In this document: piece after piece, positions 33,180 through 41,584 of the stretch
How the letters are laid out: every line of letters begins with the position of its first letter
How positions within the stretch are numbered: position 1 is the stretch's first letter
Origin: an uncultured Oscillospiraceae bacterium
GTDB lineage: Bacteria; Bacillota; Clostridia; Oscillospirales; Ruminococcaceae
Direction of reading: 5' to 3'
DNA length: 57,810 nt
NCBI GenBank assembly: GCA_934446455.1
Contig: CAKSEE010000012.1
Span: forward strand, 1 to 57,810
The notes under the pieces: model-generated
Told to the model about the DNA's origin: nothing
What the model saw: only the letters and a program-made list of their open reading frames with translations
The model's database searches: none
Translations under genes and position numbers: made by a program

Positions 33180-33274
33180 GCCACGCCAGAAATAAGCACA
33201 GCTTTAATTCGTAATTCATAATGCGTAATGCGTAATTATTTCCGGCTAAATCTGTGCCACGCCAGAAATAAGCA
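33180..33274. repeat. 19-base direct repeat flanking an AT-rich block
   Basis: GCCACGCCAGAAATAAGCA at 33180-33198 is repeated exactly at 33256-33274, with TAATTCGTAATT/TAATGCGTAAT units in between. The layout resembles a duplicated junction left by insertion of the AT-rich element. Confidence 0.75.
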
Positions 33275-33326
33275 TGGAACGAATTTATTAAGGATAATTA
33301 CGAATTACGAATTACGAATTGTTAAT
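33209..33326. repeat. TAATTCGTAATT / TAATGCGTAAT repeat pair, left of punA
   Basis: Units at 33209-33241 read TAATTCGTAATT then ATGCGTAATGCGTAAT; units at 33297-33326 read AATTACGAATTACGAATTAC, the opposite orientation. The two blocks form an imperfect inverted pair. The right block runs into the last codons of punA. Confidence 0.7.
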
Positions 33327-34150
33327 GCGTTGATATCAGCTATAGCGCGCTTTACAAGCCGCCTGAACATGGGCGCTACCCTGTCTGCGGTTTCCTGCAC
33401 CTCCGCATGGGAGAGCGGGTTCGCCGATATGCCCGCCGCGAGGTTTGAAATGCAGCTTATGCCGCATATTTCCATGCCCGCATGGCGCGCAGCCATTGCC
33501 TCAATAGCCGTGGACATTCCAACAGCGTCCGCGCCGAGCCTGCCGTAGGCGCGTATCTCAGCGGGCGTTTCGTAGTTTGGTCCCGTCGTCTGAATGTACA
33601 CCCCGCGCTGGAGCGGCACGCCCTCCGCTGCGGCGCTCTGCTCGATTATGCCGCGCAGCCTGCGCGAATACACCTCGGACATATCGGGAAAGCGCACGCC
33701 AAGCTCCTCCATGTTCTCGCCGATAAGCGGAGAGGGTACGAGCGAGCATATATGGTCGGTTATCAGCATAAAGTCGCCCGCCTTAAACGCAGGGTTTATG
33801 CCGCCCGCCGCGTTTGTAAGAAAGAGCGTTTTCGCGCCCATGAGCTTCATGAGCCGTATGGGCAGCACTACGTCGCTTACGGGGTAACCCTCGTAATAGT
33901 GGACTCTGCCCTGCATTGCAACAACGTTCACCCCGCCGAGCCGCCCGAAAACGAACCTGCCCTTATGCCCCGCTACCGTTGACACGGGGAAGCCCTCTAT
34001 CTGCGAATAGTCGAGCGTCTGCTCAATCTCCATTTCGTCCGCTATGCCGCCAAGCCCGCTGCCAAGCACCAAGGCTATCTCGGGCGTGAAGCTCACGCGC
34101 TCCCTCACCGTATCATAGCACCGCTTAAGCTTTTCGTATGCTGTGTTCAT
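33305..34150 (-). CDS. punA: Purine nucleoside phosphorylase
   Basis: 281 aa, trimeric (PNP I, guanosine/inosine) type. Phosphate site LGSGLGG, GHKGRFVFG, NAAGGINP and VGMSTAIEAMAARHAGM, and CISNLAAGIS purine site. It splits (deoxy)inosine or guanosine to base and pentose-1-phosphate. Its last codons lie within an AT-rich repeat block, so the final residues (TIRNS) are repeat-derived. A second repeat block lies upstream of its start. AGGAGG is 6 bases before the ATG. Confidence 0.94.
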   Translation of the reverse strand: MNTAYEKLKRCYDTVRERVSFTPEIALVLGSGLGGIADEMEIEQTLDYSQIEGFPVSTVAGHKGRFVFGRLGGVNVVAMQGRVHYYEGYPVSDVVLPIRLMKLMGAKTLFLTNAAGGINPAFKAGDFMLITDHICSLVPSPLIGENMEELGVRFPDMSEVYSRRLRGIIEQSAAAEGVPLQRGVYIQTTGPNYETPAEIRAYGRLGADAVGMSTAIEAMAARHAGMEICGISCISNLAAGISANPLSHAEVQETADRVAPMFRRLVKRAIADINALTIRNS

Positions 34151-34171
34151 AGTACCTCCTGAATTTCAATG

Positions 34172-34276
34172 CGTAATGCGTAATTCGTAATTATTGGAGT
34201 CCGCTACGCGGACGGATTATAACCGCCGCAGGCGGCACATTCATTACGCATTAAGCATTACGAATTACGAATTAAA
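34172..34276. repeat. TAATTCGTAATT / TAATGCGTAAT repeat pair, right of punA
   Basis: Left units AATGCGTAATGCGTAATTCG at 34172-34191 and right units CATTACGCATTAAGC followed by ATTACGAATTACGAATTA up to 34276 face each other across two small hairpins (GTCCGC-TAC-GCGGAC and GCCGC-AG-GCGGC). Same unit sequences as the block at 33209-33326. Confidence 0.7.
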
Positions 34277-34341
34277 AAATATTTGTCGCTAATTTTCAAG
34301 TTTCTCAGAAAACCTGCCGCGCTGTTTCCCGGTCCGCCATG

Positions 34342-35598
34342 TCAGACCTCCCAGCTGCTCAGGTACTTTGCCTGCTCGGGGGTGAGCTTGTCCACCTCGA
34401 CGCCCCACGCGGCAAGCCTGCGCTCTGCTACCCTGCGGTCTATCTCGCGCGGCACGGACACCGTGAGCGCCTCGCCGCCCCTGAGCGCGCCGCCGCTCTT
34501 TGCGATGTACTCCGCGGAAAGCGCCTGTATTGCAAAGCTCATGTCCATTATCTCCGCGGGGTGGCCGTCGCCCGCCGCGAGGTTCACGAGCCTGCCCTCT
34601 GCGATAACGAAAACGCAGTTGCCGTTTGCGAGCTTATAGCCCATGATATTGTTGCGCGCGGGGAAGCTCTCCGCCGCTATCTCGCGCAGGCGCGCCATGT
34701 TCACCTCAACGTCAAAGTGGCCTGCGTTGCAGCAGATTGCGCCGTCCTTCATGTTAAGGAACGCCTCCTCGCCGATAACGTCAGCGCAGCCCGTTACGGT
34801 AACAAACAGGTCGCCGAGCTTCGCCGCCTCGCGCATGGGCATTACCTTAAAGCCGTCCATTACCGCTTCCATTGCCTTTATCGGGTCTATCTCTGTCACG
34901 ATAACCTCCGCGCCAAGACCCTTTGCGCGCATTGCAACGCCCTTGCCGCACCAGCCGTAGCCCGCGACTACAACGTTCTTGCCCGCAACGATAAGGTTTG
35001 TGGTGCGGTTTATGCCGTCCCATACGGACTGCCCCGTGCCGTAGCGGTTATCGAACAGGTGCTTGCAGTCCGCGTCGTTCACAAGCACCATGGGGAATTT
35101 GAGCGCGCCCGCCTTGTCCATCGCCTTAAGACGGATTATGCCCGTGGTGGTTTCCTCGCAGCCGCCGATAACGCCGTCAAGAAGATCGGGGCGCTCGCTG
35201 TGGATATAATGCACAAGGTCGCCGCCGTCGTCTATGATGATGTTGGGCGCGGCTTCGATAACGCGCGCTATGTGTCGCTCGTACTCCTCGGGCGTTGCGC
35301 CGTGCAGCGCGAAAACGTTCAGCCCCTCGTGTACGAGCGCCGCCGCAACGTCGTCCTGCGTGGACAGCGGGTTGCTGCCCGTGATGTACATTTCAGCGCC
35401 GCCCGCCGCCATTACCCTGCAAAGGTACGCCGTCTTTGCCTCAAGGTGAACCGAAAGCGCCACGCGCAGCCCCTTGAAGGGCTTTGTGCGCGAAAACTCC
35501 TCCTCGATACCGCGAAGCAGCGGCATATTCCTCTTTACCCATTCTATCTTGCGCAGGCCGCTCTCCCAGAGCGCCGTATCTCTTATTTCGTGTGGCAT
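34342..35598 (-). CDS. ahcY: Adenosylhomocysteinase
   Basis: 418 aa. Catalytic region IHSERPDLLDG/ VIGGCEETTTGIIRLKAM, NAD site AGYGWCGKGVAMRAKGLGA, and CNAGHFDVEVN. Splits S-adenosylhomocysteine to adenosine and homocysteine and so clears the product of methyl transfer. Shorter than eukaryotic forms, usual for this bacterial group. AAGGAG site; it follows the SOD-like gene by 34 bases. The adenosine made could feed purine salvage. Confidence 0.95.
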   Translation of the reverse strand: MPHEIRDTALWESGLRKIEWVKRNMPLLRGIEEEFSRTKPFKGLRVALSVHLEAKTAYLCRVMAAGGAEMYITGSNPLSTQDDVAAALVHEGLNVFALHGATPEEYERHIARVIEAAPNIIIDDGGDLVHYIHSERPDLLDGVIGGCEETTTGIIRLKAMDKAGALKFPMVLVNDADCKHLFDNRYGTGQSVWDGINRTTNLIVAGKNVVVAGYGWCGKGVAMRAKGLGAEVIVTEIDPIKAMEAVMDGFKVMPMREAAKLGDLFVTVTGCADVIGEEAFLNMKDGAICCNAGHFDVEVNMARLREIAAESFPARNNIMGYKLANGNCVFVIAEGRLVNLAAGDGHPAEIMDMSFAIQALSAEYIAKSGGALRGGEALTVSVPREIDRRVAERRLAAWGVEVDKLTPEQAKYLSSWEV

Positions 35599-35632
35599 TT
35601 TGCTTCTCCTTGTCTTTGTCCGTCAGATTCTG

Positions 35633-36163
35633 TCAGATGTTCTGCGCCAATACCCCGCACGCTATCCTTATTCCCGAATTGCCCGCGGCCCGAGCGTCGG
35701 GTGCGGGCTGCGTTTTGAAGTCGTCGGGCATACGGTGCAGCACAAGCGGCTTTCCCGCAACCTCGTCAAGCGCGGCGCGGTCGATGTAAACCTGCATTAC
35801 CGCCTCTCCCTCCGCGTTTGAAAAAACGGGCGGCAGAACGCCCGCGCGATAGGGGTGACGGCTGCACCACAAGCCCTCGCCGCAGTTGTTAAGATGCCTG
35901 CCTGCCTGTGCCCCGAGCGTCGGGTGCGAAAACGTCTCGCCGTCAAGCGGCTCGCACACCGTGCCGTCATGGATATGCAGCCCGAACACCTGCGACGGCG
36001 GCAGCCCCCTAAGCTCCAGCACAATATAGAACCCCACAGGCAGCCAGTACACAAACGCCGTCCCATGCACCGCAGGATACTGCGCGCTGCCGCCCAAGCC
36101 CGCGATAAGCGCGGGGGTTTCGTTTTCAATGTAGGCAAATCTGCCCACGCGGTCGTTAAGCAT
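35633..36163 (-). CDS. Cu-type superoxide dismutase-like protein with altered zinc site
   Basis: 176 aa, no signal peptide. GLHIHDG gives two copper His, GRHLNN the bridging His and VLHRMPDD the fourth; GNSGIRIACGV carries the active-site Arg and disulfide Cys. In the zinc loop the usual H-x-x-HAGD reads HPYRAGV, so one zinc His and the Asp look replaced by Arg and Val. Start at 36163 has GAGAGGG eight bases upstream; GTG three codons earlier is also possible. Co-directional with ahcY. It may be a Cu-only enzyme or have lost activity. Confidence 0.78.
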   Translation of the reverse strand: MLNDRVGRFAYIENETPALIAGLGGSAQYPAVHGTAFVYWLPVGFYIVLELRGLPPSQVFGLHIHDGTVCEPLDGETFSHPTLGAQAGRHLNNCGEGLWCSRHPYRAGVLPPVFSNAEGEAVMQVYIDRAALDEVAGKPLVLHRMPDDFKTQPAPDARAAGNSGIRIACGVLAQNI

Positions 36164-36223
36164 AATATACACCCTCTCTGAGATATTTTCAGTCAGAAGA
36201 TGTATATGCGCGGGGCGCTTGTC

Positions 36224-37066
36224 CTATTTCCTTATAAACAGCACGCCGAGCGTGTCCTCGCCGCAGTGGCAGGCAACGGTGCAGCCCGCGTCCGTTACGG
36301 CTATTTCCTTAAACTGTTTGTACTTCTTTATTTCCTGCGCGGCAAGGTCGGTGTTCGCCTTTGAGGTGGTGTGTGTGATGAACACGAGGTCGTCGTCCAC
36401 CTCGGCGTTTTCAAGCCTGTCCTTAACGTACTCGGCTATCGTCTTTTCAATTGAGCCCCTGTACTTCTTGATAACGGTCATCTTGCCGTCGATTACTGCA
36501 ATGCAGGGCTTGAGCTTAAGCAGATTTGCGCCAATCGCCGCTATTGTGGAACAGCGCCCGCCCTTGTGCAGGTACTCGACGTTCGCCACAAAGAAGCTTG
36601 CGTCAACGCGCGGAATAACGTCCTCGCGCAGCTTCTGCGCTATCTCGCCTGCGGACAGCCCCTGCGCTGCAAGCTTCGCCGCTGCCACTGCGACAAGCCC
36701 CTCGCCCGTGGAAAGGTTGCGGGAATCCACCACGTGAACGCCCCTGAAGCCCTCCGCCGCAAGGCACGCGTTGTTGTAGCAGCTTGAAAACTCAGCGCTT
36801 ATCGTTATCATCACAAGCTCGTCGCACTCCTTAAGCTGCTGTGTGAAAAGCTCCTCAAAATCGCCCACGTTTACCGCGCCCGTTTTGCAAAGCTGCCCCG
36901 TTGTGCGGTAGTGCGCGAACACCTCGCGCTGCCCTATCTCCACGCCGTCCCTGAACGACTCGCCGTCCTTTGTTACATAAAGCGGAACGGTGGTGATGTC
37001 GTAGCGTGCTTTCAGCTCCTCGGACAGGTCGCATACGCTGTCCGCGCATATCTTTACCTTTGGCAT
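36224..37066 (-). CDS. DegV-family fatty-acid-binding protein
   Basis: 280 aa. MPKVKICADSVCDLSEELKARYDI and DGVEI start, then FSSCYNNACLAAEGF and LHKGGRCSTIAAIGANLLKLKPC, the DegV/FakB pattern. FakB proteins hand fatty acids to the kinase FakA; no fakA is seen here. Start 37066 has GGGAG six bases upstream; the longer frame is not supported. Follows the unknown 208-aa gene by about 45 bases. Confidence 0.93.
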   Translation of the reverse strand: MPKVKICADSVCDLSEELKARYDITTVPLYVTKDGESFRDGVEIGQREVFAHYRTTGQLCKTGAVNVGDFEELFTQQLKECDELVMITISAEFSSCYNNACLAAEGFRGVHVVDSRNLSTGEGLVAVAAAKLAAQGLSAGEIAQKLREDVIPRVDASFFVANVEYLHKGGRCSTIAAIGANLLKLKPCIAVIDGKMTVIKKYRGSIEKTIAEYVKDRLENAEVDDDLVFITHTTSKANTDLAAQEIKKYKQFKEIAVTDAGCTVACHCGEDTLGVLFIRK

Positions 37067-37111
37067 AATTAGCTCCCTTTCAATCTTTGTATTTACTCGC
37101 AATGCGCGGCG

Positions 37112-37738
37112 TCAGCCCTGCGCCAGCGATTCAAGCAGGTTTTCAAGCGTTTCCTCAAGGCAGCCGTGGAAGAGCGTGAAAAGCACGTCCGCGCTGCCGA
37201 GCAGGAAGAGGTTGCGGTTGCTTATTGCGGAGAGCGCGGGGACATAGGTGTAAATGTAGCCCTTGTACCACTCCGCGTCGTATGCGGGAATGGGCTTGCC
37301 GCTCTTTACAAGCCGTCTGTATTCCTCAAAGTCGTCGGTGATGATATTGTCGTAGTTGCCTGCGCCCTTTGCTATCACCATGTCGTAAACGGTCTTTATC
37401 TGCTTATCCGTAAGCTGCCCGCCCTTAGTCCTGACGTTTTTAAGCACCGGCAGACGCACCGCAAAGGAATACACCATAAGCGCAAGCACGCGCTCGTATT
37501 CGGGCGAGCTCATCTGCGCGCAGCGCTCCTTGTCAAGCTTTATGCCCGTGCTGAAAAGCGCGGTGGTGTCGGTTACGTTGCTGAGCGCTATCTTGAATAT
37601 GTCCTTTACATTGATGTTGTAGAAGTCCTTATCGGCTATCATGTAGACATACTTTACCGTGTTGAAAAGCGACACGCCCGCCTTTACCACTGTTTCGGAA
37701 AGAAGCGTGTACGCTGTGCGCTCGCTGATAAATTCCAT
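37112..37738 (-). CDS. Hypothetical protein upstream of degV
   Basis: 208 aa from 37738, chosen because GGGAGGG lies eight bases before that ATG; an ATG 11 codons earlier has none. Mostly helical, with hydrophobic segments YVPALSAISNRNLFLLGSADVLFTLF near 170-195 that may be a buried helix pair rather than a membrane anchor. No family recognised. Own promoter; probably co-transcribed with degV. Confidence 0.7.
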   Translation of the reverse strand: MEFISERTAYTLLSETVVKAGVSLFNTVKYVYMIADKDFYNINVKDIFKIALSNVTDTTALFSTGIKLDKERCAQMSSPEYERVLALMVYSFAVRLPVLKNVRTKGGQLTDKQIKTVYDMVIAKGAGNYDNIITDDFEEYRRLVKSGKPIPAYDAEWYKGYIYTYVPALSAISNRNLFLLGSADVLFTLFHGCLEETLENLLESLAQG

Positions 37739-37791
37739 GCTCTGAGCCCTCCCGCGTATTATTTTGGGCATAATCCGCCCGCCTATTTACT

Positions 37792-37820
37792 ATTATAATG
37801 TTTTTCCGCAAAATAATCAA
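37792..37820 (-). promoter_or_regulatory. Sigma-A promoter of the degV operon
   Basis: TTGATT (37820-37815), 17-base spacer, TATAAT (37797-37792). Confidence 0.8.
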
Positions 37821-37882
37821 GGGCATTTCTGCCCGCGGGCGTCTTTTTTTGCGCGAATTTTGTAAGCCGCGGCTTATCTCCC

Positions 37883-37911
37883 TTGAAAAATGCGGCGTAA
37901 TGTGCTAAAAT
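37883..37911 (+). promoter_or_regulatory. Sigma-A promoter of the PHP gene
   Basis: TTGAAA (37883-37888), 17-base spacer, TAAAAT (37906-37911), divergent from the degV operon promoter. Confidence 0.8.
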
Positions 37912-37941
37912 GGTTACATCATCGGAAAGGACTGAGCGCAT

Positions 37942-38631
37942 TTGTATAAATACGAAACACACCTGCACACGCGCGAGGGCAGCGCCTGCTCCTCCGCGCC
38001 CGCGGACGAAATGGCGCGCGCACACAAGGCGGCGGGCTACGACGGCATTTTCGTCACTAATCACTTTTTTAACGGCAACACCGCCGTCCCGCGCGACCTG
38101 CCGTGGGAGGAGCGTATCGACCGCTACTGCGAGGGATACGAAATAGCAAAGCGCACGGGCGACGAAATAGGACTCAAGGTATTTTTCGGCATAGAATTCG
38201 GCGTATACAGCTCGGATTTTCTTATATACGGACTTGAAAAGCAATGGCTCAGGGAAAACGAGGAGCTGCTCATGCACACCGACGAGCGCGTATTCTTTGC
38301 AAAGGTGCACGAGCTTGGCGGCTTTATCGTGCACGCGCACCCGTTCCGCGGGGACTCCTACATCCACCACATAAGCCTTTACCCCGACGACGTTGACGCG
38401 GTCGAGGTCATAAATGCCTCGCACAACCCCGACAACTTCTACAACCGCCGCGCAGAGCTTTACGCGGATATGTACGGCCTGCCCAAAACGGGCGGCTCGG
38501 ACAGCCACCACCTGGACAAGCTGTTCGGCGGCGGCATTGCCGTTCCTGAGGCTATAAACAGTCCTGCGGACTATCTGCGGCAGATACGCAATGGGACGGT
38601 AGTGCCGCTTAAGCGGACGCTGCCATGGTGA
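37942..38631 (+). CDS. PHP-domain metal-dependent phosphoesterase
   Basis: 229 aa, TTG start with AAAGGA ten bases upstream. Metal ligands in the order THLHTREGS, GIEFGV, IVHAHPFRG and GGSDSHH, the PHP pattern. Members include histidinol phosphatases and 3',5'-phosphodiesterases; substrate unknown here. Divergent from the degV operon. Confidence 0.9.
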   Translation: MYKYETHLHTREGSACSSAPADEMARAHKAAGYDGIFVTNHFFNGNTAVPRDLPWEERIDRYCEGYEIAKRTGDEIGLKVFFGIEFGVYSSDFLIYGLEKQWLRENEELLMHTDERVFFAKVHELGGFIVHAHPFRGDSYIHHISLYPDDVDAVEVINASHNPDNFYNRRAELYADMYGLPKTGGSDSHHLDKLFGGGIAVPEAINSPADYLRQIRNGTVVPLKRTLPW

Positions 38632-39137
38632 AAAAGGCGTCTGCGCGGCGGGGGACGCTTGTTTTGCAATTTCGTGCGGATTGCACAACCAAAATATGGA
38701 ACTTACCACGCCATTTCGCGTGAATTGCCCGCTTAATATAGACTATTTTATTTCTATATTTTCGCACGGTGCGAGGACCAAACCCTTCGGGGAAAGGGGA
38801 GAAAGAAAATCCGACAAAAATTGACATCTCCCCTTTTCCCTACGGGTTTCTCCTCGCGCTCCTAATCCATGTTGCCCTTGGTTGCGCCGCATCGTGCGGC
38901 GCTTTTGGGGCAACTGTGCGAACATCGTGTTCGCACCCTCTCCCTCTCCCCCCTTTGCCGATTTTTCACCGCCTTGAAAGTATGAGGTAATTGCTCCTAC
39001 TGTATAGACTCATTCGACGCGCTGAAAGGCTCTCCTTTTTCTTTCGCGGCTTCCGAGCAGAAGCGACTGCGGGGGCGGCCGGAGTGGGGTGGGGTATTGC
39101 TTTGAGCTACATATTATAACGAATAAGGAGTTTGGCT
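38632..39137. other. Long gene-free region with stacked hairpins
   Basis: No supported gene. Holds a large inverted repeat at 38771-38857 (arms of about 31 bases, GCGAGGA ... TCCTCGC outermost, AT-rich centre), then GCGCCGC-ATCGT-GCGGCGC followed by TTTT at 38884-38902, and TGCGAAC / GTTCGCA at 38917-38935. Possible MITE-like or 3' processing element. Confidence 0.5.
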
Positions 39138-39680
39138 ATGAAAATTATGTTTGCTTCGGATATACATGGTTCTGCGCTGTTTTGCGGGCAGATGCTCTCG
39201 GCTTTTGAGCGGGAGGGGGCGCAGAGGCTTTGCTTACTGGGCGACCTGCTTTACCACGGGCCGCGCAACCCTCTGCCCGAGGGGCACGACGCCAAGAGGA
39301 CTGCGGCGCTCCTGAACTCTGCGAAGCGCGACATTCTCTGCGTGCGCGGCAACTGCGACGCGGAGGTTGACCAGATGATGCTTGAATTTCCCGTACTGTC
39401 CGACAACGCGCTTGTTTTTGCGGACGGGCGCACGTTCTTCCTCACGCACGGGCACCGCTTCACGCCCGAAAATCTGCCGCCGCTCAACGCGGGCGACGTG
39501 TTCGTCTGCGGACACACCCACGTTCTCGCCGCGCGCCATGTCGGGGACGTCGCCTGCATAAACTGCGGCTCGGTTTCCCTGCCGAAAGAGGGCAACCCGC
39601 GCAGCTACGCCGTTTACGAGGACGGAACGTTCACGATAAAAACGCTTGACGGGCAGCCGCTCGTACAGTTTGCGCTCTGA
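39138..39680 (+). CDS. yfcE: YfcE-type metallophosphodiesterase
   Basis: 180 aa. Calcineurin-like motifs DIHGS, GDLLYHGP, GNCDAEVD, THGHRFTPE and GHTHV in order. YfcE hydrolyses phosphodiesters in vitro; its physiological role is unclear. Start at 39138 because AAGGAG is seven bases upstream; a TTG two codons earlier is less likely. Confidence 0.93.
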   Translation: MKIMFASDIHGSALFCGQMLSAFEREGAQRLCLLGDLLYHGPRNPLPEGHDAKRTAALLNSAKRDILCVRGNCDAEVDQMMLEFPVLSDNALVFADGRTFFLTHGHRFTPENLPPLNAGDVFVCGHTHVLAARHVGDVACINCGSVSLPKEGNPRSYAVYEDGTFTIKTLDGQPLVQFAL

Positions 39681-39736
39681 ACGCGCCGCCATATGTGCAG
39701 AACGCGCCCGAAAGCTGATGCTCTCGGGCGCTTATT

Positions 39737-39946
39737 TTATTCTGTAATTTTCACAAACTGCACGGTCTGCGCTTTCATGCTTATCTTCCCGACCTGCCTG
39801 CCGTACTGCGCAAGCTCCTTTTTATACCGTAAAAACGAGTGGTCTATTGGAACGCCCGCAATGCTCTCAATATGCTCAAACATAAGCGTGAGCGGCTCCT
39901 CCGCGCTATTTGCCACGTACTCCCACAACGGAGTGTACTTGCTCAT
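39737..39946 (-). CDS. DUF7662-like small protein
   Basis: 69 aa. KYTPLWEYVANSAEEPLTLMFEHIESIAGVPI matches, by eye, the pattern Y-x2-L-x2-Y-L ... lsFeeIE-x-ilG-xpLp of DUF7662 proteins, although the usual WW at the end is absent. Its ATG overlaps the nth stop (four bases), so it is translated with endonuclease III. Function unknown. Confidence 0.7.
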   Translation of the reverse strand: MSKYTPLWEYVANSAEEPLTLMFEHIESIAGVPIDHSFLRYKKELAQYGRQVGKISMKAQTVQFVKITE

Positions 39947-40593
39947 TTTTTCTCCTTTTCGCCCGCGTTATACCCGCAAATTTCCCGAAGAACGCAGCCC
40001 GCGCACTGCGGCGCTCTTGCCATACAGACCTCACGCCCGTGCCTTACGAGCCTGTGGCACAGCGGCAGCCCCTCCTCTGGCGGAACGACTGCGCGCAGCT
40101 CCTTTTCAACGCGCGCGGCGTCCTTTGTGTCGGCAAGGCCTATGCGGTTGGTAAGGCGGATAACGTGCGTGTCGCACACGAACGCGGGCTGCCCGTAAAG
40201 GTCGCCCACGATAAGGTTCGCGGTCTTTCTGCCAACGCCGGGGAGCTTTGTAAGCTCCTCTATGCTGTCGGGGACTTCTCCCCCGTAAATGTCGCGCAGC
40301 TGTCTGCACATAAGCACAATGTCGCGCGCCTTTGTACGGTACAGCCCGCAGGACATGATATACGGCTCAACCTCGGCTTCCGTCGCCGCCGCGAACGCCT
40401 CCGCCGTGGGGAAGCGCTCGAACAGCGCGGGCGTCACCATATTAACGCGCTTGTCCGTGCACTGCGCGGAAAGCCGCGTTGCAATGAGAAGCTCGTGCGG
40501 CTTGCTGTATTCGAGCGCGCACCTTACCTCGGGGTATTCCTCCCGCAAAAGCCCTATTACCTGCTGTGCCAGCCGCTTTTTGCCCTGCTTCAT
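39943..40593 (-). CDS. nth: Endonuclease III
   Basis: 216 aa. Helix-hairpin-helix LPGVGRKTANLIVG with the catalytic Lys, CDTHVIRLTNR with the Asp, and C-x7-C-x2-C-x5-C for the [4Fe-4S] cluster at the C-terminus. Removes oxidised pyrimidines and nicks the abasic site. Overlaps both neighbours by four bases. Confidence 0.97.
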   Translation of the reverse strand: MKQGKKRLAQQVIGLLREEYPEVRCALEYSKPHELLIATRLSAQCTDKRVNMVTPALFERFPTAEAFAAATEAEVEPYIMSCGLYRTKARDIVLMCRQLRDIYGGEVPDSIEELTKLPGVGRKTANLIVGDLYGQPAFVCDTHVIRLTNRIGLADTKDAARVEKELRAVVPPEEGLPLCHRLVRHGREVCMARAPQCAGCVLREICGYNAGEKEKK

Positions 40594-41561
40594 TGCCTTT
40601 CACCCTTTTCGGCGCTCTCCTGCTCCTGCGCGCGTTCAACGCGTATCTTCGTTACCATTCGCTCCTCCACCGCAAGCACGCGGAACACCAGCCCCTCGTA
40701 CTCAACCGACGGCAGCTCCTGCGCGCTCATCTGCTCCTCCTCGGGGATATAGCCCAGCTTGTCGGTGACGAAGCCCGCCATTGTTTCGTACTCATGCTCC
40801 TCGGGAAGCTCCTTTCCGAAAAGCTCGAACACCTCGTCGGGGTCCGCCTCGCCGCTCACGTCGTACACGTCCTCGGAAACCTTTGTTACAAGGCTCTTTT
40901 CCTCGTCGTACTCGTCCTCTATGTTGCCCATTATCTCCTCGATAATGTCCTCAAGAGTGACTATGCCCGCCGTGCCGCCGTATTCGTCCACAACCACCGC
41001 AAGTCCCGATTTCATCTCGGTAAGCGAGCGGAACGTTTCCTTTGCGGGACAGGCTTCGGGGACGAACGGCACGTCGCGCAGGAACTCACGTATGCTGAAA
41101 TCGCTTATATCGCTCTTTCCGATAAGGCACAGCAGATCCTTTACGATTATCATGCCGACGATTTTGTCTATCGTGCCGTCGTATACGGGCAGGCGTGAAA
41201 ATCCCATGTCAAGCGCCAGATGTATAAGGTCGTCGAGCGTTATCGTGTTCACGTCAACGCCGACTATAGAGGTGCGGTGAGTCATTACGTCGCCCGCGGT
41301 AAGGCTTCCGAACTCGAAGATGTTCGTTATCATCTGCGCGGAATCCTCTTCTATGGTGCTGTCATCCTCGTCCTTTGCAAGGGCGTCCACCATGTCGAGC
41401 ACCTCGTCCTCAGTAACATCGGTGCAGGCGCTGCCGAGCGCTCTCTTAAGCAGCGCGGAAAGTCCCCTGTTGAGCGCCGCAAGCGGTGCAAGGAGTATTT
41501 TCAGCGCTTTGTTCGGTTTTCGTGTGGTTTCCCCCGTACTTCGGGTACTGTCTGTATCCAT
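40590..41561 (-). CDS. CorC/HlyC-type CBS protein without membrane domain
   Basis: 323 aa. Two CBS domains (about 75-200: GDVMTHRTSIVGVD, VPFVPEACPAKETF) and a C-terminal transporter-associated CorC_HlyC domain (YDVSGEADPDEVFELFG, ETMAGFVTDKLG). The DUF21 membrane domain that usually leads such proteins is absent; the first 50 residues have only a short amphipathic stretch. It may regulate a partner Mg/Co exporter. Overlaps nth by four bases. Confidence 0.88.
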   Translation of the reverse strand: MDTDSTRSTGETTRKPNKALKILLAPLAALNRGLSALLKRALGSACTDVTEDEVLDMVDALAKDEDDSTIEEDSAQMITNIFEFGSLTAGDVMTHRTSIVGVDVNTITLDDLIHLALDMGFSRLPVYDGTIDKIVGMIIVKDLLCLIGKSDISDFSIREFLRDVPFVPEACPAKETFRSLTEMKSGLAVVVDEYGGTAGIVTLEDIIEEIMGNIEDEYDEEKSLVTKVSEDVYDVSGEADPDEVFELFGKELPEEHEYETMAGFVTDKLGYIPEEEQMSAQELPSVEYEGLVFRVLAVEERMVTKIRVERAQEQESAEKGERQ

Positions 41562-41584
41562 ATATCCTCCAAAATATGTATTGC

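Noticed and set aside
33209..34276. AT-rich repeats as a CRISPR array
   Set aside because: Units are 8-12 bases, run without spacers and face each other as inverted pairs; no cas gene is present.
35599..35632. S-adenosylhomocysteine riboswitch ahead of ahcY
   Set aside because: Only 34 bases separate it from the preceding gene, too short for the element.
34339..35718. Long plus-strand frame opposite ahcY (459 codons)
   Set aside because: Antisense shadow caused by G+C-rich third positions; ahcY motifs are unmistakable on the minus strand.
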